Shown: positions 55,584-64,000, counted from the stretch's first letter. The stretch: DNA of 64,000 nt from Pseudomonas fluorescens (GCF_902498065.1 NZ_CABVIR010000006.1:248001-312000); one strand, 5' to 3'. The notes: generated from the sequence alone by a model not told the origin. Translations and numbers: made by a program.

Positions 55584-56366
55584 TCAGAACGCCGGCAGTA
55601 CCGCGCCGCTGTACTTCTTCTCGATGAAAGCCTTCACTTCAGGGCTGGTCAATGCCTTGGCCAGTTTCTGGATGGCTACGCTGTCCTTGTTGTCCGGACG
55701 AGCCACCAGGAAGTTCACGTAAGGCGAATCGGCACCTTCGATTACCAGCGCGTCTTTGGCCGGGTTCAGACCGGCTTCAAGTGCGTAGTTGGTGTTGATC
55801 ATGTCCAGGTCAACCTGGTCCAGAACGCGCGGCAACATTGCGGACTCAAGCTCCTTGAACTTGAAGTTGTGCGGGTTCTTGGCGATGTCCTTCGGGGTAG
55901 CCAGAGCGTTTTTCGGGTCTTTCAACTCGATCAGGCCAGCCTTCTGCAGCAGCAGCAGAGCACGACCGCTGTTGCTGCCTTCGTTCGGGATTGCAATGGT
56001 TGCGCCGTCTTTCAGCTCAGCCAGGCTTTTGACTTTCTTCGAGTAGCCACCGAACGGTTCAACGTGAACGCCGATCACGGTCACCAGATTGGTGCCTTTG
56101 CCTTCGTTGAAGTTTTTCAGGTATGGCAGGGTCTGGAAGTAGTTGGCGTCCAGACGCTTCTGGTCAACTTGCACGTTTGGCTGAACGTAGTCGGTGAAGA
56201 CTTTGATTTCCAGGTCCACGCCTTCTTTGGCGAGGGTTGGCTTGATCAGCTCGAGAATCTCGGCGTGTGGGACCGGGGTCGCCGCCACCACCAGTTTCTC
56301 GCCAGCCTGGGCCAGGCCCGCGGCCAGGGCAGCCGCCAATGCGGTGAACAACAGAACCTTTTTCAT
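55584..56366 (-). CDS. metQ: MetQ/NlpA-type binding protein, solitary
   Basis: This is a 260-residue NlpA-family protein with a cleavable signal (MKKVLLFTALAAALAAGLAQ, then AG) and no lipobox Cys. Conserved parts are FTDYVQPNVQVDQKRLDANY, FQTLPYLKNFNEGKGTNLV, VHVEPFGGYSKKVKSL and NEGSNSGRALLLLQKAGLIE. No metN or metI is adjacent, so it must use a transporter encoded elsewhere, possibly the metNI at 44.6-46.3 kb. The upstream region 56450-56515 is AT-rich, like the other sulfur genes here. A good terminator follows. Confidence 0.88.
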   Translation of the reverse strand: MKKVLLFTALAAALAAGLAQAGEKLVVAATPVPHAEILELIKPTLAKEGVDLEIKVFTDYVQPNVQVDQKRLDANYFQTLPYLKNFNEGKGTNLVTVIGVHVEPFGGYSKKVKSLAELKDGATIAIPNEGSNSGRALLLLQKAGLIELKDPKNALATPKDIAKNPHNFKFKELESAMLPRVLDQVDLDMINTNYALEAGLNPAKDALVIEGADSPYVNFLVARPDNKDSVAIQKLAKALTSPEVKAFIEKKYSGAVLPAF

Positions 56367-56551
56367 GCAGTGTCCTTATCGAAAATCACGGTCGTCATCG
56401 ACGACGGCTAAGAGTACAAGTGCCAGTGAAGTGCTATCGCTGGCGTGATGCGGACAATACCGAGATTTTTTATTCCCGAACAATATCTTTTATTCACTTT
56501 CATATTCCATTTTGTTCATACAGCTCTAGCTCGCCCTTTCCCCTGCCCCCC

Positions 56552-56633
56552 CTGTAGAAGCCGGCTTGCCGGCGATGGCGTCTTCCCTGACACACCGCGC
56601 GGCCTGGATCGCGAGCAAGCTCGCTCCTACAAG
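56552..56633. repeat. REP doublet overlapping the end of the sigma54-activator-like gene
   Basis: The left copy is CTGTAGAAGCCGGC..GCCGGCGATGG and the right copy is ATCGCGAGCAAGC..GCTCCTACAAG. The right copy contains the stop codon of the gene read on the minus strand (56627-56629). Confidence 0.85.
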
Positions 56634-57556
56634 AGCGTGGTGTTTCTGAGGAGTTGTTTCAGGGCGGCTTGTTCGTTGGCAGTGCCTTTGGTGAGGATGT
56701 GCTGAAGTTGCTGCTCAATCTGCGTCAGCGGCGCTGGTGCTTCGGGCAGGTTCAAATGTTCGGGCAAGATCTCGTCGCCAGTGCTCACCAGCAACGCAAA
56801 GTGAATGACGTTTTCCAGTTCCCGGGTGTTGCCCGGCCAACTGTGTTGTTCCAGCACCTGCTGCGCGGCCTCGCTGATCAGCGGCACCGGCAGGTCCAGG
56901 CGCTGGCTGTAAATGCCCAGGAAGTACTCGGACAACGACAGGATATCGCCCACCCGCTCACGCAACGCCGGCAGTTCCAGCTGACCTTCGCTGAGGTAGT
57001 GATAGAGCCGCTCATGGAATTTACCGGCAGCCACGGCTTGCGCCAGATCAATGCTGGTCGCAGCCACGAGACGCACGTCCACCGGGCTCGGTTGATGCGC
57101 GCCAACGCGAGTGACTTCGTGGTTTTCCAGTGCGGCGAGCAACTTGATCTGGATCGGCAACGGCAAGTCGCCAATCTCGTCCAGATAGAGCGTGCCGCCA
57201 TTGGCGGAACCGAACCAACCGGCGCGACTGCTCGCCGAACCGCTGTAACTGCCGGCGGCATAGCCGAACAATTCGGCGTCGGCGTAGGTCGGGCTGATCG
57301 CGCCGCAATTGACCGATACAAACAACCCACCGCGATCACTGGCGCGGTGGATGTGTCGCGCCAACAGTTCTTTGCCGCTGCCGGTTTCGCCACGGATCAA
57401 CACGGAGATCGAACGCGGGGCCAGTTGTTCCAGCTCGGCACGCAATTGACGCGAGCGCGGATCGACGAACACCAGCGCCTTGGCGCGGATGCTCAGCGGA
57501 CTTTTTTCTGCGTCGGGAAAGGTCAGCAGTGGCTGACCGAAGGCTTCAAAACTCAT
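56627..57556 (-). CDS. Sigma54-activator-type AAA+ protein lacking a DNA-binding domain
   Basis: This is a 309-residue protein with a short N-terminus and the central AAA+ domain of NtrC-type activators: Walker A GETGSGKELLAR near 56, Walker B GGTLYLDEIGDLP, and the sensor region SWPGNTRELENVIHFAL. The sigma54-contact loop is altered: where GAFTGA is expected the sequence reads GSYSGS. After residue 275 there is only a short helical tail and no Fis-type helix-turn-helix. The TAG stop lies in a REP element, which suggests the C-terminus was cut by the repeat. It may be a decayed SfnR-like regulator of sulfur genes or a variant that works without DNA binding. Confidence 0.75.
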   Translation of the reverse strand: MSFEAFGQPLLTFPDAEKSPLSIRAKALVFVDPRSRQLRAELEQLAPRSISVLIRGETGSGKELLARHIHRASDRGGLFVSVNCGAISPTYADAELFGYAAGSYSGSASSRAGWFGSANGGTLYLDEIGDLPLPIQIKLLAALENHEVTRVGAHQPSPVDVRLVAATSIDLAQAVAAGKFHERLYHYLSEGQLELPALRERVGDILSLSEYFLGIYSQRLDLPVPLISEAAQQVLEQHSWPGNTRELENVIHFALLVSTGDEILPEHLNLPEAPAPLTQIEQQLQHILTKGTANEQAALKQLLRNTTLL

Positions 57557-57615
57557 GGCAGACTCCCGCCCAAAACCGCCGGGAGACGGGGGGCGATATT
57601 AAAAAGAAAAAAGGT

Positions 57616-58197
57616 TCAAGCGCGGCGCAGGGCGTGATGTTCCATGCGGTTTTGCAGGCGATACAGATAAGCAAAACCCTGCTCCCAACGCTGATGACCG
57701 GACTTCACGTTGATGTGCCCGGCACCCGACAGCACGCCTGCCTCGGCGCCCCAGTTACGTGCCAGTTCCAACGCACGTGGCGCGCTGACAGCAGCGTCAT
57801 TGTCGGAGCTGACCACCTGGCTCGGGAACGGCAAAAGGTTCGTCGGAATCGGCGCAAAATTGCGCAGGGCCGGCGCGCAGGCCGGGCGCTCGACGTCCGC
57901 CGGCGCGACCAGCAAGGCACCGCGCACCTGGCGCAGAAAATTCAGCGGTGCAGTGGCCGCCCAATGCGCGACCGTGATGCAACCCAGGCTATGGGCAATC
58001 AAGATCACCGGCGTGCTGTCGGCGGCAATCGCCTCGGCCAATGCCGCCACCCAATCTTCACGACGCGGGGTCAACCAATCGGCCTGCTCCACCCGCGCGC
58101 TGTTCGGCAGGCTGTTCTGCCAGTGGCTTTGCCAATGATCTTCCGGCGATCCTTGCCAGCCCGGCACAATCAGATAGCGAATTGATTCGTTGCGCAT
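57616..58197 (-). CDS. RBBP9/YdeN-type alpha/beta serine hydrolase
   Basis: From the ATG at 58197, with AGGAG upstream, the protein has 193 residues. The nucleophile elbow is LIAHSLGCITVAHW (Ser of HSLGC, near 77). The acid is probably in SSDNDAAVS and the His is in SGAGHIN. The N-terminal motif VPGWQGSPEDHWQSHW is typical of this family. It is a cytosolic hydrolase of unknown substrate. It lies downstream of the desaturase gene on the same strand, but a terminator separates them. Confidence 0.87.
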   Translation of the reverse strand: MRNESIRYLIVPGWQGSPEDHWQSHWQNSLPNSARVEQADWLTPRREDWVAALAEAIAADSTPVILIAHSLGCITVAHWAATAPLNFLRQVRGALLVAPADVERPACAPALRNFAPIPTNLLPFPSQVVSSDNDAAVSAPRALELARNWGAEAGVLSGAGHINVKSGHQRWEQGFAYLYRLQNRMEHHALRRA

Positions 58198-58546
58198 GGG
58201 GGAGCTCTCCTGCTGCGTGTCTGTTCCCGGTCGAGTATAGGGAGGAGAGTTATATTCGTTAAGGAATAAGAAGCTATTTATTAAGACCAATATCGCATAT
58301 GCGTAGCTCCCACAAAGGGTTGGTGTTTTTCCTGAGGAATAAAAAAGGGGCCGCACCCTGCCAAGGAGACGGCCCCGGAAACTCAAAATCTGTAGCGCAA
58401 TGATTGGCGGAAACGGTTATCTAATAAAAGAATATTTAATTAACTTATTAGGCCTGAATCGCATATGCCGCTCACTCACCAAGTCATAACTTAGCGTCCC
58501 TTTAGGTCAAATTGATGACCAGCGTTTGAGTTTCCGGCTGCATCGA
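58198..58546. other. Intergenic region between the hydrolase and the desaturase
   Basis: No gene is seen. The stretch holds a rho-independent terminator at 58346-58378 and AT-rich sequence on both sides of it that must include the hydrolase promoter. Confidence 0.5.
58346..58378 (-). terminator. Terminator downstream of the desaturase gene
   Basis: On the minus strand GGGGCCG / CGGCCCC is followed by TTTTTT. It lies about 170 bp beyond the desaturase stop. Confidence 0.75.
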
Positions 58547-59620
58547 TCACGCCCGAGCCGCGCGCACTTCCTGCGGCTCGACGGTTTCCTTGCGAACAAA
58601 GCGGTTTGCCCGTGCAAACGTACCGAAATCATTGAACCGCACACCCATCTCACGCATCACCTTGTGCGCCACCGGCACGGTCATCTGGCGAATGTAAAAC
58701 GGTTCCTTCACCACAAAATGATGGATTCCATGGCTGCTGCCAAAGTTGAAGCAGAACGCTTGCATCGGCCACATCCACCATGGGTTCAGCACCTGGGTTT
58801 GCTGGATCACATTCCCCGGCTCCACATCACCGTAGTAATGCATGTTCGAGCTGACGAAGTGCAGGCAAAACGTGCGCAGCACATTCGGGCCGATGATCAC
58901 CACCGCCGCAATGTCGATCACCTGCATCACCGAAAGCGTGGTCGCCGACCATTCAATCGGCGCTCCCAGCAGATGCGCGATGCCATTGGCGGCGTGGAAG
59001 CCGAGAAACACGTACCACGCGCCCCAATGCACCAGAGCGAGTGGCGCATAGACCTTCAAGGCGCGTTTTATGATGCTGAACTTGTGAGCCCAGGTCTTGG
59101 CCCGCAGCATGCGGATGAAGGCCGACATTACGTTGTCGCCGACCATCAATAGCCGCGCAAAACCCCAAGGCTCGCCGTTGGTGATCGCACGCTCTTCCAT
59201 GTCGGCTTCAGTGCCGGACACCTTGTGGTGGTTGAGGTGCAGATTCCGTCGAATCCAAGGGTTGATCGTGCTCGGGCGCGCCAGCCACACCAGGCCCATC
59301 ATCAGGTTGTGCGGTACGCGTTGTTTACGGAAGTACATGCTATGAATCAGGTCGTGCTCAAGCTCGTGGGTCAGCGACGCAAAAAAAGCGTTGAGCAGCA
59401 GACACACCCACCAGGCCATGTGCCCGCTGATGTACAGGGCTGCCGACCCGATCATTCCCGCCAAAGCGAAGGCCAGAATGCCTGCGCCCAAGGCGTCCTG
59501 ATGGTTGAGCATCGGGTAGCGTTTACGCAGTTCGACCCCTTTGGCCAACACCACTTCGCGAATATGCGCGGCTCGCTGAGCTGCATTCAGTCGCTGGGGA
59601 CTTGCAGAAGTACCGTCCAT
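58547..59620 (-). CDS. Membrane fatty acid desaturase
   Basis: This is a 357-residue integral membrane di-iron enzyme. The three His boxes are present: HELEHDLIH (His85, His89, His93), NLHLNHH (His128, His131, His132) and HGIHH near 305. Hydrophobic helices lie at about 48-64 and 68-82 and in the middle. It is divergent from an AraC-family gene 100 bp away, which probably regulates it. It may introduce a double bond into acyl chains of phospholipids or acyl-CoA. Position specificity is unknown. Confidence 0.87.
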   Translation of the reverse strand: MDGTSASPQRLNAAQRAAHIREVVLAKGVELRKRYPMLNHQDALGAGILAFALAGMIGSAALYISGHMAWWVCLLLNAFFASLTHELEHDLIHSMYFRKQRVPHNLMMGLVWLARPSTINPWIRRNLHLNHHKVSGTEADMEERAITNGEPWGFARLLMVGDNVMSAFIRMLRAKTWAHKFSIIKRALKVYAPLALVHWGAWYVFLGFHAANGIAHLLGAPIEWSATTLSVMQVIDIAAVVIIGPNVLRTFCLHFVSSNMHYYGDVEPGNVIQQTQVLNPWWMWPMQAFCFNFGSSHGIHHFVVKEPFYIRQMTVPVAHKVMREMGVRFNDFGTFARANRFVRKETVEPQEVRAARA

Positions 59621-59720
59621 GCTTCCATCCTCTGGTTATTGATGTCCGCATCCTGCCTTGCGATCCCTCACAAGGCGGTAGCCGTGGACGCCAACCTGTT
59701 GACCGGAAGCGCCAATCAGC

Positions 59721-60725
59721 ATGACTGAACCGACCTCCCTCGCCAGCTGGACCCGCGCCCTGCGCAAGCAACTCGATGCGCTGGGCCTCGACAGCACCGC
59801 CCTGTGCCACCAGGCGGGGCTCGACCCGCAATTGATGGACGACCCGAACGCCCGTTACCCGTTGTCGGGCACTACGCGGCTGTGGGAAATCGCGGTGCAG
59901 GTCAGCGGCGATCCGGCGATCGGCTTGCGGGTGTCGCGATTCGTCAGCCCGACCACCTTTCACGCACTCGGCTATGCACTGGTGGCCAGCGGCAGTTTGC
60001 GCGAGGTGTTCGAACGCATCGTGCGATATCACCAAGTGGTCAGCGATGCCCTGGAACTTGAATTGAGCCGCACCGAGGATCGCTACCGCTTTCGCCTGAA
60101 AATCCCGCCAGGCAACCCGGCGCCGGCGTTCGAAGCCATCGACGCCTTCGCCGCCATTTACGTGCGCACCTGCCGTAATCGACTGGGCCGCGACTACGCG
60201 CCCCTGGCGGTGTACCTGCGGCGCCCGGAACCGGCCGACGCCCATCAATGGCACAAAGTCTTCCGCTCACCGGTGTACTTTTCGGCCGACGAAGACCGCT
60301 TGGAGTTTTCTCTGGTGGACTTCGACAGTCACCTGGACGACGCCAACCCGGAACTGGCCGAACACAACGAAACCGTGCTCAAACGCACGCTGGCGCAGCT
60401 CAAGCCCATGACCTGGGAGCGTAAAGTCCGAGACGCCATTGAAGAACAACTGCCCGAAGGCGAGCCCAGCGCCGAACACATCGCCAAGGCCTTGCACCTG
60501 AGCTTGCGCAGTTTGCAACGGCATCTGGCAGACGAGGGCTGCCGGTTTGACACGCTGCTCAATGAAAGCCGCGAAAACCTCGCGCTGCTGCACCTGCGCG
60601 ACCCGCAATGTTCGTTGAGCGAAATCAGTTATTTGTTGGGGTTTGCGGATACGAGCAGCTTCAGCCGCGCGTTCAAGCGCTGGACGGGGATGACGCCGGG
60701 GCAGTTTCGGGATGGGTTGCGGTGA
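59721..60725 (+). CDS. AraC-family transcriptional regulator
   Basis: This 334-residue protein has an N-terminal ligand-binding domain of the Arabinose_bd type (about 20-200) and a C-terminal double helix-turn-helix. The latter includes SAEHIAKALHLSLRSLQRHL and SLSEISYLLGFADTSSFSRA followed by FKRWTGMTPGQFR. Its position, divergent from the desaturase gene, suggests it senses a fatty acid and controls that gene. This is inference. A REP doublet follows. Confidence 0.9.
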   Translation: MTEPTSLASWTRALRKQLDALGLDSTALCHQAGLDPQLMDDPNARYPLSGTTRLWEIAVQVSGDPAIGLRVSRFVSPTTFHALGYALVASGSLREVFERIVRYHQVVSDALELELSRTEDRYRFRLKIPPGNPAPAFEAIDAFAAIYVRTCRNRLGRDYAPLAVYLRRPEPADAHQWHKVFRSPVYFSADEDRLEFSLVDFDSHLDDANPELAEHNETVLKRTLAQLKPMTWERKVRDAIEEQLPEGEPSAEHIAKALHLSLRSLQRHLADEGCRFDTLLNESRENLALLHLRDPQCSLSEISYLLGFADTSSFSRAFKRWTGMTPGQFRDGLR

Positions 60726-60758
60726 CAGGTCCGGAAGGCCCGTTGCCGGGTCTGGCCC

Positions 60759-60854
60759 CATCGCGGGCAAGCCCGCTCCCACAGGGATCTTGGGTGTGCA
60801 AATGATTCTGTGTACGACGCTGAACCTGTGGGAGCAGGCTTGCCCGCGATGGGG
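60759..60854. repeat. REP doublet with long arms
   Basis: Two REP cores are inverted, and the symmetry extends outward through GGGGCC on both sides. The doublet lies between convergent araC-type and receiver genes. Confidence 0.9.
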
Positions 60855-60878
60855 CCAGACCAGAAACCACAGTAATCC

Positions 60879-61244
60879 CTAACGCCCGCGATCTCGCCGC
60901 AACAACTTGCGCACCCGCGCCACCAGCTCGCTCACGGCAAACGGCTTGAGCAAGTAATCGTCCTCATGCAGCTCCAACCCGCGCAAGCGATCCTCGATGC
61001 CGTCCTTGGTGGTGAGGAACAGCACCGGCGTCTCGCCGAGCTTGCGGATCTGTTGCTGCAACTGCCAGCCATTCAACCCCGGCAGCATGACGTCAAGAAT
61101 GATCAGCTCATATTCGCCGGACTCGATGAAGCGGCGGCCGTCCATGCCGTTGAGCGCCACATCCACCGAGTAGCTCGCCTCGTTCAGGCCCTTGGCCAGG
61201 AGTTTGGCGGTCTCCGGTTCGTCTTCCACTAACAGCACACGCAT
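60879..61244 (-). CDS. Receiver-only response regulator (CopR-like N-terminal half)
   Basis: This is a 121-residue protein containing only a receiver domain. The acidic pair is in VLLVEDEPE, the phospho-acceptor Asp in IILDVMLPGLNG (Asp51), Thr in LFLTTKDG and Lys in DYLLKPFAVSELVARVRKLL. It matches the first half of CopR/CzcR-type OmpR-family regulators up to the linker, then stops, and the winged-helix output domain is absent. No histidine kinase is adjacent. It could be a truncated gene or a working stand-alone receiver. Confidence 0.8.
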   Translation of the reverse strand: MRVLLVEDEPETAKLLAKGLNEASYSVDVALNGMDGRRFIESGEYELIILDVMLPGLNGWQLQQQIRKLGETPVLFLTTKDGIEDRLRGLELHEDDYLLKPFAVSELVARVRKLLRRDRGR

Positions 61245-61314
61245 GGCACACCTCGATTGTCGTTGTCACAGGCTAGGCGCCTTCGCGGACAAAGCCCATC
61301 AATAACGCCGTGTT

Positions 61315-62001
61315 TCAAAAAATCGCCAACGCCCGCAACCGTTCGGCATCGAGAATTTCGATCTCGCCGTACTTCAGATTCAAAATCCCCTGACCCTGCA
61401 ATTCCTTGAGGAGCTGATTAGTGGTCTGGCGCGACAGTGACAGCATTGAAGCAAGCTGTTCCTGCGGCAGTTGCAGCACACGCCGCGGCGGGACGATTTC
61501 GCCGTAGCCGTCGGCGATCATCAATAAACGATGCGCCAACCGAGCCGGCGCCGGCATCAGGCTCAACTGTTCGAGGTTGATGAAGGTCAGGCGCAGTTTC
61601 TGGCTCATCAGCAATGCCAGTTGCCGCCAGTACACCGGTTGCTCATCCAGCATGACCAGCAACGCGGTTTGCGGGATGTGCAGCAGGATGCACTGGCCGA
61701 CGCCGAACGCATCGTGGGTGCGCGGCTGGCCGTCGAACAGGCAGATTTCGCCAAACCAGTGCGGCGACTCCACGAGGCTCAACAACGCCTCCTTGCCCTG
61801 CTCACTGACGGCGCCAATGCGCACCGCACCTTCGAGCACGGCGTACAGGCCACACGGCGGATCACCGCGCTGGAACAGCCGCTGCCCCGACGCCAGGCGC
61901 CGCACCTTGGCGCCGGCCAACAGACTATTCTGTAAAGGAACAGGTAGATGACTGAACCACTGCCCCGCTTCCAGGCGCGAACGCCAAACCTGCTTGTCCA
62001 T
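61315..62001 (-). CDS. Crp/Fnr-family transcriptional regulator
   Basis: The ATG at 62001, with AGGAG six bases upstream, gives 228 residues. An N-terminal cyclic-nucleotide-binding-like domain (FQRGDPPCGLYAVLEGAVRI) is followed by a C-terminal winged helix (LPQEQLASMLSLSRQTTNQL). The Cys cluster needed for an Fnr iron-sulfur centre is absent, so it is not an oxygen sensor of that type. The effector is unknown. It is divergent from the DUF962 gene. Confidence 0.88.
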   Translation of the reverse strand: MDKQVWRSRLEAGQWFSHLPVPLQNSLLAGAKVRRLASGQRLFQRGDPPCGLYAVLEGAVRIGAVSEQGKEALLSLVESPHWFGEICLFDGQPRTHDAFGVGQCILLHIPQTALLVMLDEQPVYWRQLALLMSQKLRLTFINLEQLSLMPAPARLAHRLLMIADGYGEIVPPRRVLQLPQEQLASMLSLSRQTTNQLLKELQGQGILNLKYGEIEILDAERLRALAIF

Positions 62002-62085
62002 CAAAACTCCTGGAGATTGTCGCCTGGCTGACAGAGCGAGCGGTGAACCCGGGGCATGATCAATCACCCTACAGGAGGAATAACA

Positions 62086-62604
62086 ATGAAAAGCCTCGTT
62101 GACCATCTCAGTCAATACGCCGCCTACCACCGTGATCCACGCAATATTGCCAGCCACTTTATCGGTATTCCGCTGATTGTGGTCTCTGTCGCGGTGTTGC
62201 TGTCGCGGCCGCAATGGGCCGGGGGCTGGCTTTCACCGGCAGTGCTGGTCTCGCTGGCGTCGGCGTGGTTTTACGTGCGCCTGGAAGTACGCCTCGGGGT
62301 GTTGATGACTGCGTTACTGGGTCTGTGCGTTTGGGCAGGTCACGTGCTGGCACAGCAAAGCACGCTGGTGTGGCTGGCGAGCGGCATCGGGATGTTCGTG
62401 ATCGGTTGGGCGATTCAGTTTGTCGGGCATCACTACGAAGGACGCAAACCGGCGTTTGTCGATGATGTGACGGGGTTGATTGTCGGGCCGTTGTTTGTAG
62501 TGGTTGAACTGGCGTTTTTGCTGGGGATGCGACGGGATCTGAAGGAGCAGATCGAGGCGCGGGTGGGTGGGGTACGTCTGCGTCAGAACAACGCTGCGGC
62601 GTAG
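62086..62604 (+). CDS. DUF962 / Mpo1-like membrane protein
   Basis: From the ATG at 62086, after AGGAGG, the protein has 172 residues and four hydrophobic helices. The family motifs are YHRDPRNIASHFIGIPL near the N-terminus and QFVGHHYEGRKPAF in the middle. The yeast relative Mpo1 is a dioxygenase that alpha-oxidises 2-hydroxy fatty acids and uses the conserved His residues. Whether the bacterial protein does so is not known. A REP doublet follows. Confidence 0.85.
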   Translation: MKSLVDHLSQYAAYHRDPRNIASHFIGIPLIVVSVAVLLSRPQWAGGWLSPAVLVSLASAWFYVRLEVRLGVLMTALLGLCVWAGHVLAQQSTLVWLASGIGMFVIGWAIQFVGHHYEGRKPAFVDDVTGLIVGPLFVVVELAFLLGMRRDLKEQIEARVGGVRLRQNNAAA

Positions 62605-62609
62605 GACGC

Positions 62610-62686
62610 CATCGCGGGCAAGCCCGCTCCCACAGGGAATTTGTAAACGACGCAAATCACTGTGGGAGCGGGCTTGCCCCGGGCGG
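62610..62686. repeat. REP doublet
   Basis: Two inverted REP cores lie between convergent DUF962 and cysA genes. Confidence 0.9.
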
Positions 62687-62708
62687 CGTTCCGACGAAGC
62701 TTTTGCTC

Positions 62709-63698
62709 TTAAATGTTGGCGACTTTCTGCCAGACCTTCGGCTTGAAGAACAAGGTTTCGCCCTTCGCCAGGCCGATCAGGCTGTCGTGATCCTTCACCA
62801 CTTCCGCTTCGATCAACTCGCTCTGGCCTTCGACCTTCAACGTCACCCGAGTCGTCGCGCCCAGCGGACGGATATCGCGCACCTCGGCCGCGTGATGATC
62901 GTCCAGTTCATGCCGCGACAGCGACACTTCGTGCGGACGGAACAGGACGTGGTTGTCTTCGCCCAGATGCAGACGGTTGGAGTCGCCGAGGAAATGATAA
63001 ACGAAGTCGCTGGCCGGGTTTTCGTAGACGTCGCCCGGTGAGCCGATCTGCTCGATCACGCCCTTGTTCATCACCACGATACGATCGGCCACTTCCATCG
63101 CCTCTTCCTGGTCGTGGGTCACGAACACCGAGGTCAGGTTGATGTCTTCGTGCAGCCGCGCGAGCCAGCGGCGCAGCTCTTTACGCACCTTGGCGTCAAG
63201 GGCGCCGAAGGGTTCGTCGAGCAGCAGGACTTTCGGCTCTACCGCCAGGGCGCGAGCCAGCGCGATACGCTGACGCTGACCGCCGGAAAGTTGCTCCGGG
63301 TAGCGATCCGACAGCCAATCCAGTTGCACCATGTTCAGCAACTCATGGACTTTCACCGCGATCTGGCTTTCCGTCGGGCGCTGGTTTTTCGGTTTCATGC
63401 GCAAGCCGAACGCGACGTTGTCGAACACCGTCATGTGGCGGAACAACGCATAATGCTGGAACACGAAACCGACGTTGCGATCACGCACATCGTGGCCGGA
63501 CACGTCTTCACCGTGGAACACGATGTTGCCCTGATCCGGGGTTTCCAGCCCGGCGATGATCCGCAACAGCGTGGTCTTGCCGCAACCCGACGGGCCGAGC
63601 AGCGCCACGAGTTCGCCGCTTTGAATGTCCAGGCTGATGTCATTGAGCGCCTTGAACGCGTTGAAATTCTTGCTGACGTTACGCACTTCGATCGACAT
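62709..63698 (-). CDS. cysA: Sulfate/thiosulfate ABC transporter ATPase
   Basis: This 329-residue ATPase has Walker A GPSGCGKTTLLR, Q-loop VFQHYALFRHMTV, signature LSGGQRQRIALARAL, Walker B VLLLDEPFGALD and switch His VTHDQEEA. The C-terminal third is a TOBE-type regulatory domain. It energises CysTW for sulfate uptake. It is 3 bp after cysW on the same strand. Confidence 0.94.
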   Translation of the reverse strand: MSIEVRNVSKNFNAFKALNDISLDIQSGELVALLGPSGCGKTTLLRIIAGLETPDQGNIVFHGEDVSGHDVRDRNVGFVFQHYALFRHMTVFDNVAFGLRMKPKNQRPTESQIAVKVHELLNMVQLDWLSDRYPEQLSGGQRQRIALARALAVEPKVLLLDEPFGALDAKVRKELRRWLARLHEDINLTSVFVTHDQEEAMEVADRIVVMNKGVIEQIGSPGDVYENPASDFVYHFLGDSNRLHLGEDNHVLFRPHEVSLSRHELDDHHAAEVRDIRPLGATTRVTLKVEGQSELIEAEVVKDHDSLIGLAKGETLFFKPKVWQKVANI

Positions 63699-63701
63699 GA
63701 A

Positions 63702-64000
63702 TTATTCCTCCGCGGCGCTGGCGCGCAGGCGGTTAATACGGTTTTCGCTCCACTGCTTCAGCAGCAGGATGAAGAGCGCCATGATCAGCAACAGGCTCGC
63801 CACAGCGAACGCGGCCACGTGGTTGTATTCGTTGTAGAGGATCTCGACGTGCAGCGGCAAGGTGTTGGTCACCCCGCGAATGTGCCCGGAAACCACCGAC
63901 ACCGCACCGAACTCACCCATCGCCCGCGCGGTACACAGCACCACGCCGTAGATCAGGCCCCATTTGATATTGGGCACGGTGACGTGCCAGAACATCTGCC
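63702..64000 (-). CDS. cysW: Sulfate ABC transporter permease CysW, C-terminal part
   Basis: Only the last 98 or so codons are in the window, and the frame stays open to the right edge. The segment VTVPNIKWGLIYGVVLCTAR with AMGEFGAVSVVSGHIRG is the CysW permease signature. A final helix (VAAFAVASLLLIMALFILLL) and a short basic tail follow. It is cotranscribed with cysA. Confidence 0.9.
   Translation of the reverse strand, partial: QMFWHVTVPNIKWGLIYGVVLCTARAMGEFGAVSVVSGHIRGVTNTLPLHVEILYNEYNHVAAFAVASLLLIMALFILLLKQWSENRINRLRASAAEE

Overview
The window is chromosomal DNA from a Pseudomonas of the fluorescens group. The evidence is the gene content, a high GC content with fluorescens-type codon use, many REP sequences of the form TGTGGGAGC..GCTCGCGAT, and gene order. 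The block pckA-hslO-hslR-rimABK-amgS/amgR-tex-paaI-gshA (11.0-24.0 kb) has the order I recall for the P. aeruginosa PA5192-PA5203 region. The right end (Crp/Fnr regulator, cysA, cysW) resembles the PA0275-PA0281 neighbourhood. No rRNA, tRNA, insertion sequence, integrase or CRISPR array was seen.

Layout. 0-6.3 kb: glycine-zipper protein, thioesterase, 3-hydroxyacyl-CoA dehydrogenase, a short RecQ-type helicase, a subtilisin-like lipoprotein and an exported hypothetical protein. 6.5-10.0 kb is accessory in character: two paralogous DUF3077 genes, a strongly folded leader RNA between them, a DUF1493 gene and a hipBA toxin-antitoxin operon with repeated operator boxes. 10.1-24.0 kb is the conserved block, covering gluconeogenesis, redox and heat-shock chaperones, ribosomal S6 modification, envelope-stress signalling, Tex and glutathione synthesis.

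24.2-46.3 kb is dominated by organic-sulfur and cysteine/methionine metabolism: tauABCD, epsC facing dcyD-tcyJLN, and a run of two SfnB-type oxidoreductases, a flavin monooxygenase and metQNI. Interspersed are an aldo/keto reductase, a LysR-SDR pair and betT. A second, solitary metQ lies at 56 kb, and cysA/cysW for sulfate uptake sit at the right edge. Three of the sulfur operons have similar AT-rich upstream stretches, consistent with shared control by sulfur availability (inference).

46.5-64 kb: a methyltransferase, a TriABC-like RND pump, a RecF/SMC-like ATPase, an orphan RHS-core protein with a 15-bp-arm inverted repeat upstream, a sigma54-activator-like AAA+ protein whose stop codon lies in a REP element, a serine hydrolase, a desaturase with a divergent AraC regulator, a receiver-only response regulator, a Crp/Fnr regulator and a DUF962 protein.

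The most notable signal is the 6.98-7.23 kb leader. It has several stable hairpins, a nested long-range pairing, and a 10-nt direct repeat whose complement lies between the two copies. This implies two mutually exclusive RNA folds just upstream of a DUF3077 gene. It is reminiscent of phage C4-type antisense RNA control, but the family assignment is untested.
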